Positions 33,462 through 42,320 are shown, numbered from the stretch's first letter. The stretch is 49,522 bases of DNA from Deltaproteobacteria bacterium (GCA_019310975.1 JAFDDH010000005.1:1-49522); one strand, 5' to 3'. Notes: generated by a model from the letters alone, not told the origin. Program-made: numbers and translations.

Positions 33462-33548
33462 GGTTTTCCCTCCACTCAATCGGGCAGCACGTCTTGGTCG
33501 CGCTGCGTTGGGTTTCGAGGAATATGTCTGCACCACGCCATCGGCAGA

Positions 33549-33564
33549 TGTGAAGCGGTTCACT
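33549..33564. promoter_or_regulatory. CRP/FNR-like palindrome, copy 3
   Basis: TGTGAAGCGGTTCACT has nine of the ten specified bases of TGTGA-N6-TCACA. It is upstream of the leftward small membrane protein gene (start at 33461). Confidence 0.5.
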
Positions 33565-33651
33565 GCTGGGAAGAATCTTCTCTCCCGGCCACGAGGACGG
33601 CGCCTCCAGTGTTCTCGTGCGGCGCGCGCCGAGCGCAATGGGAAGCGGGCG

Positions 33652-34452
33652 CTAGACGCCTTCCGTCTGCAGCGCTCTACGCTCGACCCAGCGCCGATAG
33701 CGTGCGGTGGGAAAGAAGCTCAACATCAGCAGAGTGCCCGAGAGTGAGAGGAAGGTGGTCGCGAAGGCGACCACCCCGGCGATGATCGGGCGACCGAGCT
33801 CGGGCACCCAGAGGGTCGTGCTGCCAGTCAGCTCTACGTACCAGAGCCGCGCCAGCGGATCCGACCAGGACAGCAGCATGGTCACGAGCGCCCACATGCT
33901 GATCAGCAAGAAGCGATTCGAGACCACGGCATCCGATAGCCCCAGCCGCAGCCGACGCTGCGACATGCGCCAGGACCGCCAGGCCTCGCCGGATAGCCAG
34001 CTGAAGCCGACGCCCTTGAGAGCGAGCACGACCCAGTAGCCCGCACCGTTCATGACCCGGAGCTCGAAGCGCTCGGTCCACCAGAGCGAGTACGCGCCGG
34101 CCAGCATGCCGAGCGCCAACCCCCACGCCAGCCACCGCCCCCAGCGCGCATGCGGTCGAAACGTCAGCCAGGTGAAGAAGATGAAGCCGACGGAGCCGGC
34201 AATGGAAAAGACGTAGTACGCGCAGTGGACGCGGCTGGCGATCTGATCGGAGAGCGCGAGCTCGGGCCGGGACCAGCCGGTGTAGAGCGCACTCGAGAGC
34301 CCGGAGGCCAGTGCGTGGTAGAAGAGGAAGAAGCAGCCGAGCCAGAGCTCGGGAGCGGAGAGCTGGAGGCCGCTGCGCACGATGAGGCGGAAGCCAATCA
34401 GCAGTCCGAGCAACAAGGTCGCGAGCGTGACGATTGCGCTGAGCGCTTCCAC
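33652..34452 (-). CDS. Multi-pass membrane protein of unknown function
   Basis: 266 residues from a GTG at 34452 with GGGGAG upstream. About seven hydrophobic segments are visible, including VTLATLLLGLLIGFRLIV, WLGCFFLFYHALASGLSSAL, and a final FATTFLSLSGTLLMLSFFP. The C-terminus is Arg-rich and probably cytoplasmic. No recognised motif. It is divergent from the ammonium transporter gene. Confidence 0.65.
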   Translation of the reverse strand: MEALSAIVTLATLLLGLLIGFRLIVRSGLQLSAPELWLGCFFLFYHALASGLSSALYTGWSRPELALSDQIASRVHCAYYVFSIAGSVGFIFFTWLTFRPHARWGRWLAWGLALGMLAGAYSLWWTERFELRVMNGAGYWVVLALKGVGFSWLSGEAWRSWRMSQRRLRLGLSDAVVSNRFLLISMWALVTMLLSWSDPLARLWYVELTGSTTLWVPELGRPIIAGVVAFATTFLSLSGTLLMLSFFPTARYRRWVERRALQTEGV

Positions 34453-34752
34453 TACGACTCCCCGATAAAAAATCTGTCATCGGCCACACGCAGCTTCGGG
34501 CTGAGCTCATGTGCCGAAGCTGGCCCAGCGTGGCCACATTTGGGCCCATTCCACCCCGCCCAGAGGACCCGGAGAGCAGCTTCTCCTGCTACCGCGCGCT
34601 CTTCCATTGACTGCCAGGGTGACTTCGCGCAAAACAGAACCCATCCCGGGCCCCCGCGCCGCGCAGCGCGCCTGTCGCCCCACAGGAAAAGTCACAGGCC
34701 CTGATCGACAGGCCCCTTTTCAAAGGCCCTTTTTCGAGGAGGACATCCAACG
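34453..34752. promoter_or_regulatory. Divergent intergenic region and amt leader
   Basis: 300 bases without a gene. TTGACT at about 34605-34610 could be a -35 box for amt, but the downstream -10 match is poor and I see no clear sigma-54 (GG-N10-GC) site. The leader just before amt contains CCTTTTCAAAGG followed by CCCTTTTT, a short hairpin with a T-run, and then the AGGAGG ribosome site. Confidence 0.3.
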
Positions 34753-36063
34753 ATGCAATCCGGACTTCGCCGCTGGCTTCGTGCCGGTGCCACGTTCGCC
34801 ACCCCGCTGGCGCTCGCCGCCGCGGCGCCCGCCACGGCACGCGCCGAGGATGTCGCCAACGGAGCGGACACCGCCTGGATCCTCACCTGCTCGGCCCTCG
34901 TCCTGCTGATGACGTTGCCCGGACTCGCCCTCTTCTATGGCGGTCTCGTGCGCGTCAAGAACATCCTCTCGGTGCTGATGCAATGCATGATGGCCGCCGG
35001 GCTGGTCGGCGTGCTCTGGGTCGTGGCCGGCTACAGCCTGGCCTTCGGCGAGGGCAACAAATTCATCGGCGACTTCAGCATGGTCATGCTGAGCGGCATC
35101 ACGCCGGACACGGTGTCGGGCACCATCCCGACCTACGTCTTCGTGATGTTCCAGGGCATGTTCGCAATCATCACACCGGCACTCATGCTCGGCGCCTTCG
35201 CGGAGCGCATGCGCTTCAGCGCCTACCTCGCCTTCATCAGCATCTGGCTCTTCGTCGTGTACATCCCGCTGGCCCACATGGTGTGGGGCGGTGGCTGGAT
35301 CGGCGCGGACCTGGGCGCCCTCGATTTCGCTGGCGGGCTCGTCGTCCACATGTCGAGCGGCTTCTCGGCCCTGGTGGCCTGCCTCTTTCTCGGGCCGCGC
35401 CGCGGCTACGGCAAAGAGCCGATGCCGCCCAACAACCTGGTCTTCACGATGATCGGCGCCTCGCTTCTGTGGGTGGGCTGGTTCGGCTTCAATGCGGGCA
35501 GCCAGCTCGCCGCCGACGGCACCGCCGGCCTGGCCTTCCTGACCACGCAGACCGCAGCGGCCACGGCGGTGCTCTTCTGGGCCGCCATCGAGTGGATCCA
35601 CCGCGGCAGGCCGACGCAGCTGGGTGCAGCCACCGGTGCCGTTGCAGGCCTGGTGGCGATCACACCCGCGTGCGCATTCGTGGGACCGGGAGGCGCCATC
35701 GCGATCGGTGCGGGCGCCGCGTTCATCTGCTACGCCGCCGTGACGATCATCAAGCCGAAGCTCGGCTACGACGACTCGCTGGACGTCTTCGGCGTGCACG
35801 GTATCGGTGGGATGTGGGGCGCCATCGCGACCGGCCTCTTCCTGGCGCCCTGGGGCATGCAGGAAGGTGTCTCGCAGGGGTCGCAGATCCTGAAGCAGCT
35901 GATCAGCGTCGGCTTCACGGCCCTCTACGCCAGCGCAATGGCGTTCTCGATCCTCTTCGTGCTGAAGCTCGTGATGGGCGACCTCCGCGTGAGCGCCGAG
36001 GACGAGCACCAGGGACTCGACGTATCCGAGCACAGCGAGACCGCCTACGGCCAACCGACCTGA
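34753..36063 (+). CDS. amt: Ammonium transporter (Amt/Rh family)
   Basis: 436 residues with a signal-like N-terminus ending near ATARA-ED and 11 membrane segments. His199 (GLVVHMSSG) and His349 (FGVHGIGGMWG) are the twin histidines of the ammonia channel. FYGGLVRVKN is the first-segment hallmark. Ammonium is conducted into the cell under nitrogen limitation. No PII (glnK) gene is adjacent, unlike the usual glnK-amt pair. Confidence 0.93.
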   Translation: MQSGLRRWLRAGATFATPLALAAAAPATARAEDVANGADTAWILTCSALVLLMTLPGLALFYGGLVRVKNILSVLMQCMMAAGLVGVLWVVAGYSLAFGEGNKFIGDFSMVMLSGITPDTVSGTIPTYVFVMFQGMFAIITPALMLGAFAERMRFSAYLAFISIWLFVVYIPLAHMVWGGGWIGADLGALDFAGGLVVHMSSGFSALVACLFLGPRRGYGKEPMPPNNLVFTMIGASLLWVGWFGFNAGSQLAADGTAGLAFLTTQTAAATAVLFWAAIEWIHRGRPTQLGAATGAVAGLVAITPACAFVGPGGAIAIGAGAAFICYAAVTIIKPKLGYDDSLDVFGVHGIGGMWGAIATGLFLAPWGMQEGVSQGSQILKQLISVGFTALYASAMAFSILFVLKLVMGDLRVSAEDEHQGLDVSEHSETAYGQPT

Positions 36064-36073
36064 TTCCGGCTTC

Positions 36074-36100
36074 GGGCGGGGCGCAGTCTGCGCTCCGCCC
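36074..36100 (+). terminator. Strong hairpin after amt
   Basis: GGGCGGGGCGC (36074-36084) pairs with GCGCTCCGCCC (36090-36100) with one G-T wobble and a 5-base loop, 11 bases after the amt stop. There is no T-run, so it may be a weak or Rho-assisted terminator or an mRNA-end stabiliser. Confidence 0.5.
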
Positions 36101-36154
36101 GTCGCTCGCTCCGCCGGCGCGCGATACGCGTGACAAGAGAGGAGTAACCGACGC

Positions 36155-36448
36155 GTGGGAACCTACGTGTACATCGGCCACGACGGGCCGCGCGGACTCG
36201 AGCTGCGAGGCACGGTGCGAGAGCGTCACCTGGCTCACATCGAGAATCTCGACGCTGCAGGCCGGATCGCCTTTGCGGGGCCGCTGCGCGACGAAAGCGG
36301 CTCGCCTTTCGGCAGCCTGGTGGTCTTCGAGGCCGATGATCTGATCAGCGCACGCAGGGTCGCCGAGAGCGATCCCTACCTCACCGAGGGCGTCTTCGAT
36401 CGCGTGGACGTGCACGAGAGCCTGATGGTATTTCCGAAGCGCAGCTAG
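36155..36448 (+). CDS. YCII (YciI-like) family protein
   Basis: 97 residues from a GTG with GAGGAG upstream. RERHLAHIENLDAAGRIAFA and ESDPYLTEGVFDRVDVHES carry the family's conserved His and Asp. YciI-like proteins are ferredoxin-like folds with a proposed His-Asp active site. Function unknown. The IS630 element is inserted exactly in its stop codon; the TA of TAG is the target duplication and the G is the first base of the element, so the reading frame is unchanged. Confidence 0.75.
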   Translation: MGTYVYIGHDGPRGLELRGTVRERHLAHIENLDAAGRIAFAGPLRDESGSPFGSLVVFEADDLISARRVAESDPYLTEGVFDRVDVHESLMVFPKRS

Positions 36449-37644
36449 TGTCTTGAGTCAGAAGTTCGTCGGAACTTTAATCGTGTACGCAGCATCTCAC
36501 TCTCCGAGTCATCATGGGGGGAGAGATGGCACGACGAGGACGACCGCTAGTTCCGCTCGAACTGAGTGACGACGAGCGCGACACGCTGATGCGATTTGTG
36601 CGACGTCGCAAGACCGCTCAACAACTGGCGCTGCGCTCGCGCATCGTATTGTTGTGCGCACAGGGGCTTGCAAGCCGGGAAGTTGCCACGCAGCTAGGCA
36701 TCCACGAGGACACCGTCTGCAAGTGGCGCGGGAGGTTCCAGAAGAACCGCCTGGGCGGCTTGCTCGACGAGCCGCGGCCTGGGGCCCCGCGCAAGATCAG
36801 TGACGAGACCGTGGAGCGCATCGTCACGATGACGCTCGAGAGCACGCCGTCGGACGCCACGCACTGGAGTACTCGCGATCTGGCCAAGCGAGTCGGTGTG
36901 TCTGCGTCCACCGTGGCTCGTGTCTGGCGTGCCTTCAACCTGCAGCCTCATCGCGTCAAGACCTTCCGGCTGTCCAACGACCCCCAGTTCGTCGAGAAGG
37001 TGCGTGACATCGTGGGCCTCTACATGAACCCGCCCACCCACGCCGTGGTGCTCTGTGTCGACGAGAAGTCTCAGATCCAGGCGCTCGAACGGTCCCAGCC
37101 GCTTCTGCCGATGCGCCCGGGCCAACCCGAGCGCCGTACCCATGACTACCTGCGACATGGAACCACGACGCTGTTCGCGGCGCTCGACGTGGCCACGGGC
37201 GACGTCATCGGCGAGTGCCACAGGCGCCACCGCAGTCGCGAGTTCCGGCGCTTCCTCAAAACCATCGACGACGAGGTGCCGGACGATCTGGAGGTCCACC
37301 TCATCCTCGACAACTACGCGACCCACAAGACGCCCGAAGTCCAGCGATGGCTCGCGAAGCGCCCGCGTTTCCATGTCCACTATACGCCGACCTACAGCTC
37401 CTGGCTCAATCTCGTCGAGCGATGGTTCGCCGAGCTTTCCGAGCGTAAGATCAAGCGCGCTTCGCACCGGAGCACTCGCGAACTCGAGCACGACATCCGG
37501 GCGTTCCTACGCCACACCAAAGAACACCCGAAGCCCTTCGTCTGGACCAAGGGAGCCGACCAGATCCTCGCCAGCATCCGCCGCTTCTGTCAGTACACCC
37601 TGGAGAGTCAGGGAAAAGACTGGCGAACTTCTGACTCAGGACAC
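36448..37644 (+). mobile_element. Complete IS630-family insertion sequence
   Basis: 1197 bases with inverted ends: GTGTCTTGAGTCAGAAGTTC at the left, and the complement of the right end reads GTGTCCTGAGTCAGAAGTTC, 19 of 20 identical. TA dinucleotides flank it at 36446-36447 and 37645-37646, the usual IS630 target duplication. It encodes one intact transposase. Confidence 0.9.
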
Positions 37645-37647
37645 TAG
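36526..37647 (+). CDS. IS630-family transposase
   Basis: 373 residues from the ATG at 36526, which has GGGGGGAGAG just before it (an ATG at 36514 is the alternative). Residues 1-130 form two HTH domains ([40 protein letters not shown]). The DDE catalytic core is [16 protein letters not shown], then [14 protein letters not shown], then [16 protein letters not shown]. The stop codon TAG is completed by the flanking target TA plus the next host base. No frameshift or internal stop, so it may still be active. Confidence 0.93.
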   Translation: MARRGRPLVPLELSDDERDTLMRFVRRRKTAQQLALRSRIVLLCAQGLASREVATQLGIHEDTVCKWRGRFQKNRLGGLLDEPRPGAPRKISDETVERIVTMTLESTPSDATHWSTRDLAKRVGVSASTVARVWRAFNLQPHRVKTFRLSNDPQFVEKVRDIVGLYMNPPTHAVVLCVDEKSQIQALERSQPLLPMRPGQPERRTHDYLRHGTTTLFAALDVATGDVIGECHRRHRSREFRRFLKTIDDEVPDDLEVHLILDNYATHKTPEVQRWLAKRPRFHVHYTPTYSSWLNLVERWFAELSERKIKRASHRSTRELEHDIRAFLRHTKEHPKPFVWTKGADQILASIRRFCQYTLESQGKDWRTSDSGH

Positions 37648-37679
37648 AGACGCAGACAGGCCGTCTGTCGCGCGGCCAT

Positions 37680-38102
37680 CTAGGACTCCTCCAGCCCGCC
37701 CCACGTGAACGAAACATCGACGTCGATGTCGGGGTGCAGGCTCTGTCGCACCGGGCAGGTATGGGCGGTGCGCTCGAGGATCTCACGCGCCTCACCGGGG
37801 ATCCCGGACGGAAAGCGCAGCTCCACGACCAAGCGCCCGATCCGCCGCACAGGCTCCATCGCCATATGCTTCTCGACGCGCACAGTCGTACCGACGAGCG
37901 GCCAGCCATGGCGCTCGGCCACGATGCCCATCACGGTGAGCATGCAGGTTCCGAGGCCGGTCGCAACCAGGTCCGTCGGCGAGAAGCTCTCGCCCTTGCC
38001 GTGGTTGTCGACGGGCGCGTCGGTGGCAAGCGACGCACCCGAAGGCCCGTGGCGACACTCACTGTGCAGCGCCCCCTCGTAGACGACCTGGACCTCAACC
38101 AC
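37680..38102 (-). CDS. OsmC/Ohr family peroxide-reducing protein
   Basis: 140 residues from a GTG with AGGAGG upstream. The two redox cysteines are in GLGTCMLTVMG and AHTCPVRQSL. FSPTDLVATGLGT is the family hallmark. Such proteins reduce organic hydroperoxides with thiols. It sits just right of the IS element, and the two genes around the IS were probably neighbours before insertion. Confidence 0.87.
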   Translation of the reverse strand: MVEVQVVYEGALHSECRHGPSGASLATDAPVDNHGKGESFSPTDLVATGLGTCMLTVMGIVAERHGWPLVGTTVRVEKHMAMEPVRRIGRLVVELRFPSGIPGEAREILERTAHTCPVRQSLHPDIDVDVSFTWGGLEES

Positions 38103-38228
38103 CGGCTGCCTCCTGGTTGTGGAGCGAAGAATGGAGAGTGTGCACGACGGTTCGCCGTCCCGCCCGCCCGCATCGCCTGCTAGCCTGCCGCCTCATCCCT
38201 TGCCCAGCCAGGCGCCCGAGGACCCTGC

Positions 38229-40169
38229 ATGCCCTCCGCTCTGCATCGATCGACGCCCGTGGACCGCGGTGCAGTCGACGAGGCCCTCGCCCGCTTCGGA
38301 CACAGCACGTTCCGACCCGGTCAGCGCGAGGCGGTGGAGACGCTGCTCGAGGACGGGCGCCTGCTGCTCGTCGCACCCACTGGCGGCGGCAAGAGCCTCA
38401 GCTATCAGCTGCCCGCACTGCTCCTCGGCGGCACCACGCTGGTCATCTCACCCCTCATCTCATTGATGCAGGACCAGGTGACGGCGCTGCAGGGCGTGCG
38501 AATACCCGCCACCTACCTGGCCTCTACGTTGAGCGAAGACGTCCTGCGCGAGCGCGTGCGTCAGATCGCCACCGGCGAGCACCGCCTCGTCTATCTGGCG
38601 CCGGAGCGACTGAGCTCCCCCGGCTTCCGCGCACTCCTGCGCGATCTCGACTGCCCGCTGGTCGCCATCGACGAGGCGCACTGCATCAGCGAGTGGGGGC
38701 ACGACTTCCGGCCCGAGTACATGCAGATCGGCGCGCTCCTGAAGGAGCTCCCGGACGCCCGCGTGCTGGCCTGCACGGCGACCGCCACGCCGGTGGTGCG
38801 CGACGAGATCATCGGGCGGCTGGGCCTGCCCGCCGATACAAAGCAGCTGGTGCGCGGCTTCGCGCGCCCGAATCTCGCGCTGCGCGTTCGCGACGTGGAA
38901 TCCAAGGCCCAGCGCGACCGCTGGGTGGACGACGTACTCGCCGAGTGTCTCGATCAGCCCGGCGCCGGCCGCGGTGCGGCCATCGTGTACTCGCCCACCC
39001 GACGCGCGAGCGAGGACGAGTTCGCACGCCTCGAGGCGCGTGGATGGCGCGCCGCCGCCTATCACGCGGGGCTCGAGGGTGAGGTGCGCGAGGTCGTCCA
39101 TCAGGCCTTCAGTGACGGCTCGCTCGAGCTGGTGGTGGCCACGAATGCCTTCGGGATGGGGATCGACCGCTCCGACGTGCGTGCCGTCGTGCATCTGGCG
39201 CCACCTGGCTCGATCGAGTCCTACTACCAGGAGGTCGGGCGCGCTGGACGCGACGGCCAGGACGCCGTTGGCCTGATGCTCGTCTCGCCAGCCGACATGC
39301 CGCGTCGGCGCCACCTGGTGGAGAGGGACGCGGGCGGGCTGGCGGATCCCGATCCGGAGGTGGTGCGCCACAAATGGGGGCTCTTCCTCGAGCTGATGCG
39401 CTTTGCCGAGGGCGGCAGCTGTCGACACGATGCGGTGCTGCGCTATTTCGGCGATGAGGACGAGACGTTGGCGGGCTGCGGGCGCTGCGATGTCTGTCTG
39501 CGGCTCGCCACCGGTGCAGACGAAAGCGCCGACTTCGACACCGAGCAGACGGCGCTCCTGGTCCGCAAGGCACTCTCGGGTGTGGCGCGCGTGCACGGAC
39601 GCTTCGGGCTCGGAGCGGCGGTGGCGCTGCTGCGCGGCGCCAAGGATCCGCGTCTCGAGCGCCTGGGCCTGCAGCACACGTCCACGTTCGGCATCCTCGA
39701 GAAGCTCGGCGAGGAGTGGCTGACGCGGCTCTTGCGGCGCTGCGTGACCGCCGGCTGGGTGGACTTCTTCGGCGGCGATCGACCCGTCGTGATCCTGACC
39801 GAAGCGGGCATGGCGGTGATGCGCGGAGAGCGGCCGGTCCGTCTGCTGCTGCCGCCGCTCACGCGAGCGGGGCGCTCTCGCGGGGGGGCCGGCTCGCGGC
39901 GGCGCGGCGGCGCACGGCCCGACGATCTGCGTGAGCTCGATGCTTCGGAGCTCGCGCTCTTCGAGGCACTGCGCGCGCACCGCTTGGACGTAGCGCGCGC
40001 CGAGGGCGTACCGCCCTATGTGGTGGCCAGCGATCGCACCCTGCGCGAGATCAGCTGCGAGCGGCCCCGCGACGAAGAGGCACTGCTGCACGTGCACGGA
40101 ATCGGTCCCAGCAAGGCCGAGCGCTACGGCGAGGGGCTGCTCGCCATCGTGCGCGAGCACGCCGCTTAG
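38229..40169 (+). CDS. recQ: ATP-dependent DNA helicase RecQ
   Basis: 646 residues. Walker A is in LLLVAPTGGGKSLSYQLP, the DEAH box in AIDEAHCISEWGHDFRPEY, and motif VI in YYQEVGRAGRDGQDAVG. The RecQ-type zinc-binding region is CRHDAVLRYFGDE to CGRCDVC, followed by a winged helix. A C-terminal HRDC domain (LDASELALFEALRAHRLDVA) ends the protein. It unwinds DNA 3' to 5' during recombination repair. The ATG lacks a clear ribosome site. Confidence 0.93.
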   Translation: MPSALHRSTPVDRGAVDEALARFGHSTFRPGQREAVETLLEDGRLLLVAPTGGGKSLSYQLPALLLGGTTLVISPLISLMQDQVTALQGVRIPATYLASTLSEDVLRERVRQIATGEHRLVYLAPERLSSPGFRALLRDLDCPLVAIDEAHCISEWGHDFRPEYMQIGALLKELPDARVLACTATATPVVRDEIIGRLGLPADTKQLVRGFARPNLALRVRDVESKAQRDRWVDDVLAECLDQPGAGRGAAIVYSPTRRASEDEFARLEARGWRAAAYHAGLEGEVREVVHQAFSDGSLELVVATNAFGMGIDRSDVRAVVHLAPPGSIESYYQEVGRAGRDGQDAVGLMLVSPADMPRRRHLVERDAGGLADPDPEVVRHKWGLFLELMRFAEGGSCRHDAVLRYFGDEDETLAGCGRCDVCLRLATGADESADFDTEQTALLVRKALSGVARVHGRFGLGAAVALLRGAKDPRLERLGLQHTSTFGILEKLGEEWLTRLLRRCVTAGWVDFFGGDRPVVILTEAGMAVMRGERPVRLLLPPLTRAGRSRGGAGSRRRGGARPDDLRELDASELALFEALRAHRLDVARAEGVPPYVVASDRTLREISCERPRDEEALLHVHGIGPSKAERYGEGLLAIVREHAA

Positions 40170-40176
40170 CCCAGTC

Positions 40177-40857
40177 GTGGCCCGACCCTGGCAGACACTC
40201 GATGCCTTCGAGACGGCGGACGGAAGGCTCGAGCTACGCAGCCGTGGCAGCGACGACTTTCTGATCACCCTCGCGGGACGAGTGCTGATGAATAGCCGCG
40301 CCAATCGCTCCGAGCTGGCGCTGGCCAAATTGGCGTGCGCGGCACTCGAGGACGTGGCGTGCCCGAATCTGCTGATCGGCGGGCTCGGCATGGGGTGCAC
40401 GCTTCGCGCTGCTTTGGATGCACTGCCTGGCGAGGCCCGTGTGACGGTCTGCGAGCTGCACGCTCCCCTCGCCGATTGGTGCCGCGGCGCGCTGGCGCCG
40501 ATCAACCGCGACGCGCTCGCCGACCCTCGCGTGCGTGTCGAGCTGGTTGACGTCTCCGAGCTGATCGCGCGCCGCGCACGTGAGCGCACACAGCCGGCGC
40601 TCGACGCGATTCTGCTCGATCTCTACGCGGGACCGCACGCGCGGACCGACGCCCGGCGCGATCCCTTCTACGGCCGCGACGCCCTCGAGCGAACGCGGCG
40701 CGCACTTTCGAAGACCGGCCTGATGGCCGTGTGGTCCGAGGATCCCGACGCAGCCTTCGAGAAGCGGCTCGGAGCGGCCGGCTTCGAGGTCGCGCTGCAT
40801 CGACCGGGCAAGGGCGGGCGACGACACGCAGTCTACGTCGCCCACTGCCGAGGCTGA
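40177..40857 (+). CDS. Spermidine synthase-like SAM-binding protein
   Basis: 226 residues from a GTG at 40177, 7 bases after recQ. LLIGGLGMGCTLRAAL is the SAM-binding loop, VTVCELHAPLADWC the next acidic strand, and DAILLDLYAGP the post-motif I region. PFYGRDALERTRRALSKTGL completes the fold. It resembles polyamine aminopropyltransferases but is shorter and lacks an evident polyamine site. Other methyltransferase roles are possible. Confidence 0.75.
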   Translation: MARPWQTLDAFETADGRLELRSRGSDDFLITLAGRVLMNSRANRSELALAKLACAALEDVACPNLLIGGLGMGCTLRAALDALPGEARVTVCELHAPLADWCRGALAPINRDALADPRVRVELVDVSELIARRARERTQPALDAILLDLYAGPHARTDARRDPFYGRDALERTRRALSKTGLMAVWSEDPDAAFEKRLGAAGFEVALHRPGKGGRRHAVYVAHCRG

Positions 40858-40961
40858 AGCAAGGCCATACGCGCAGACCCGCCCCCGCACTATCATCGGC
40901 CGGCCGCTCCGGCCCAGCGCGCGGCGCCCGCACCGCTTCGCTCAACTCGTGGAGCCCGACC

Positions 40962-41123
40962 ATGCGCCCAGCCCACCCCCGTCCCCCCATCCACATCGGC
41001 GGCGTCGTCGGGGTCATCGGGGTCGTTTTAGTCGTGGTAATCGGCGCGCTCGCGAGCGGGTGTGCCGGAGGCCCAGCAGCTGCGTGCGGACGCCCACGAG
41101 CAAGGACGCATACCGGCCTGTGA
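40962..41123 (+). CDS. Possible small lipoprotein
   Basis: 53 residues from an ATG with GGAG upstream. A hydrophobic segment (GVVGVIGVVLVVVIGALASG) is followed by a lipobox-like ASGC. After the cysteine only about 20 residues remain in this frame. Another frame continues with EAQQLRADAHEQGRIPACEK, which looks more protein-like, so a frameshift is possible. No family recognised. Confidence 0.35.
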   Translation: MRPAHPRPPIHIGGVVGVIGVVLVVVIGALASGCAGGPAAACGRPRARTHTGL

Positions 41124-41216
41124 GAAGCCGCGGAGTGGGGCTCCCGGGGCGCGGGCGACTCCCGCCAACCACCACGCCGGACCGCCCCGACTACCCCGAC
41201 AGCCCCAACCGCCCCG

Positions 41217-41245
41217 TTTACAGAAACGATACGTATCGTTACTTT
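41217..41245 (+). promoter_or_regulatory. Candidate promoter of the ipdA operon with TetR-type operator in its spacer
   Basis: TTTACA (41217-41222) as -35 and TACTTT (41240-41245) as -10 are 17 bases apart. The perfect 16-bp palindrome AACGATACGTATCGTT (41225-41240) fills the spacer. That layout is typical of repression by a TetR-family dimer. It differs from the actinobacterial KstR2 consensus as I recall it (AnCAAGnnCTTGnT). No TetR gene is in the window. Confidence 0.65.
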
Positions 41246-41471
41246 TGTCCCGTTCGCCGCTCACTCTTTCCCCGTGGGGCTTCCCGACGAGCCAGTCGTC
41301 CTCGAGCGCCCCGAGGCGGTCGGGCCCTGCCCGATCCGGGAGCAAAGAGCCACCTCAATTCGGAATCATCGCGGCGCTCCGGGACGGCCCATCGCGACGC
41401 CGGATCCGCCTGTCAGCGAAGCGGCCCGGTGGCGAGCCGAACGAAGCCACACGGGAAGCGAGGAAGCACGA

Positions 41472-42320
41472 GTGGACAAACAGACCACCGAGAGCGAGGT
41501 CGTCGCCGAGCTACGCGACGGCATGACGATCGGAATCGGCGGCTGGGGCTCGCGTCGCAAGCCCATGAGCCTGGTACGCGAGATTCTTCGCTCGGGTCTA
41601 AAGGATCTCACCATCGTCACCTACGGCGGCCCGGATGCCGGGCTGCTCTGCAAGGCCGGCAAGGTGAAGAAGCTGGTCTACGGCTTCGTCTCCCTCGACT
41701 CGATCCCGCTGGAGCCGCACTTCCGCAAGGCGCGACAGGCCGGAAGCTTTCGGGCCGCCGAGCTCGACGAGGGCATGCTGCAGTGGGGTCTCTTGGCTGC
41801 CGCGCACCGTCTGCCCTTCCTGCCCACGCGAGCCGGACTCGGCTCGGACGTGCCAGGCATCAATCCCGACCTGCGCACGGTGCGTTCGCCCTACGACGAC
41901 GGCGAGGAGCTGATCGCCATGCCGGCCCTCGAGCTCGACGTGGCGCTGATTCACATGAACCGCGCCGACACCCGCGGCAATGGTCAATTCCTCGGCCCCG
42001 ACCCCTACTTCGACGATCTCTTCTGCCTGGCCGCGAAGCGCCGCTTCATGAGCTGCGAGAAGATCATCCCCACCGAGGATTTCGCAAAAGAGGGCTCCAT
42101 CCACACTGTCAAGATCAATCGTATGATGATCGACGGCGTGATCGAGGCACCCGGTGGTGCGCACTTCACGGAGTGCCCGCCCGACTACGGACGCGACGAG
42201 GCGTTCCAGAAGGAGTACGCCGCAACCGCCCGCGACACCGCGGCATGGGATGAGTTCGAGCGCAAATACCTCACCTGCGCGACCGAGGCCGAGTACCAGG
42301 AGGCAGTGAAGAAGCGATGA
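41472..42320 (+). CDS. ipdA: IpdA-type CoA-transferase-like hydrolase subunit (steroid ring D/C opening)
   Basis: 282 residues from a GTG (VDKQTTESEVVAELRDGMTI). IpdA and IpdB together are a CoA-transferase-fold enzyme that hydrolytically opens the last steroid ring (COCHEA-CoA) rather than transferring CoA. The match to mycobacterial IpdA, from memory, is close along the whole length: GMTIGIGGWGSRRKPMSLVR, TYGGPDAGLLCKAGKVKKLV, ELDEGMLQWGL (residues 97-107, the region of the catalytic glutamate), RLPFLPTRAGLGSDVP and APGGAHFTECPPDYGRDE. It overlaps ipdB by 4 bases. First gene of a nine-gene operon. Confidence 0.92.
   Translation: MDKQTTESEVVAELRDGMTIGIGGWGSRRKPMSLVREILRSGLKDLTIVTYGGPDAGLLCKAGKVKKLVYGFVSLDSIPLEPHFRKARQAGSFRAAELDEGMLQWGLLAAAHRLPFLPTRAGLGSDVPGINPDLRTVRSPYDDGEELIAMPALELDVALIHMNRADTRGNGQFLGPDPYFDDLFCLAAKRRFMSCEKIIPTEDFAKEGSIHTVKINRMMIDGVIEAPGGAHFTECPPDYGRDEAFQKEYAATARDTAAWDEFERKYLTCATEAEYQEAVKKR

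Larger units (their letters stand above)
40858..41471. promoter_or_regulatory. Upstream region of the ipdA operon
   Basis: 614 bases holding a possible small lipoprotein gene (40962-41123), a C-rich stretch at 41160-41215, and a promoter with an embedded palindrome at 41217-41245. From there to the ipdA start is a 230-base leader in which I see no further gene. Confidence 0.5.

Noticed and set aside
36448-37644. IS element considered as one end of a composite transposon carrying the steroid genes
   Set aside because: Only one IS copy is in the window, with its own TA duplication, so it moved alone.
38460-40589. 709-codon minus-strand open frame
   Set aside because: Antisense shadow of recQ and the spermidine-synthase-like gene, caused by high GC and codon bias.
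41225-41240. Palindrome considered as a KstR2 operator
   Set aside because: The sequence does not fit AnCAAGnnCTTGnT; only its position before steroid genes is shared.
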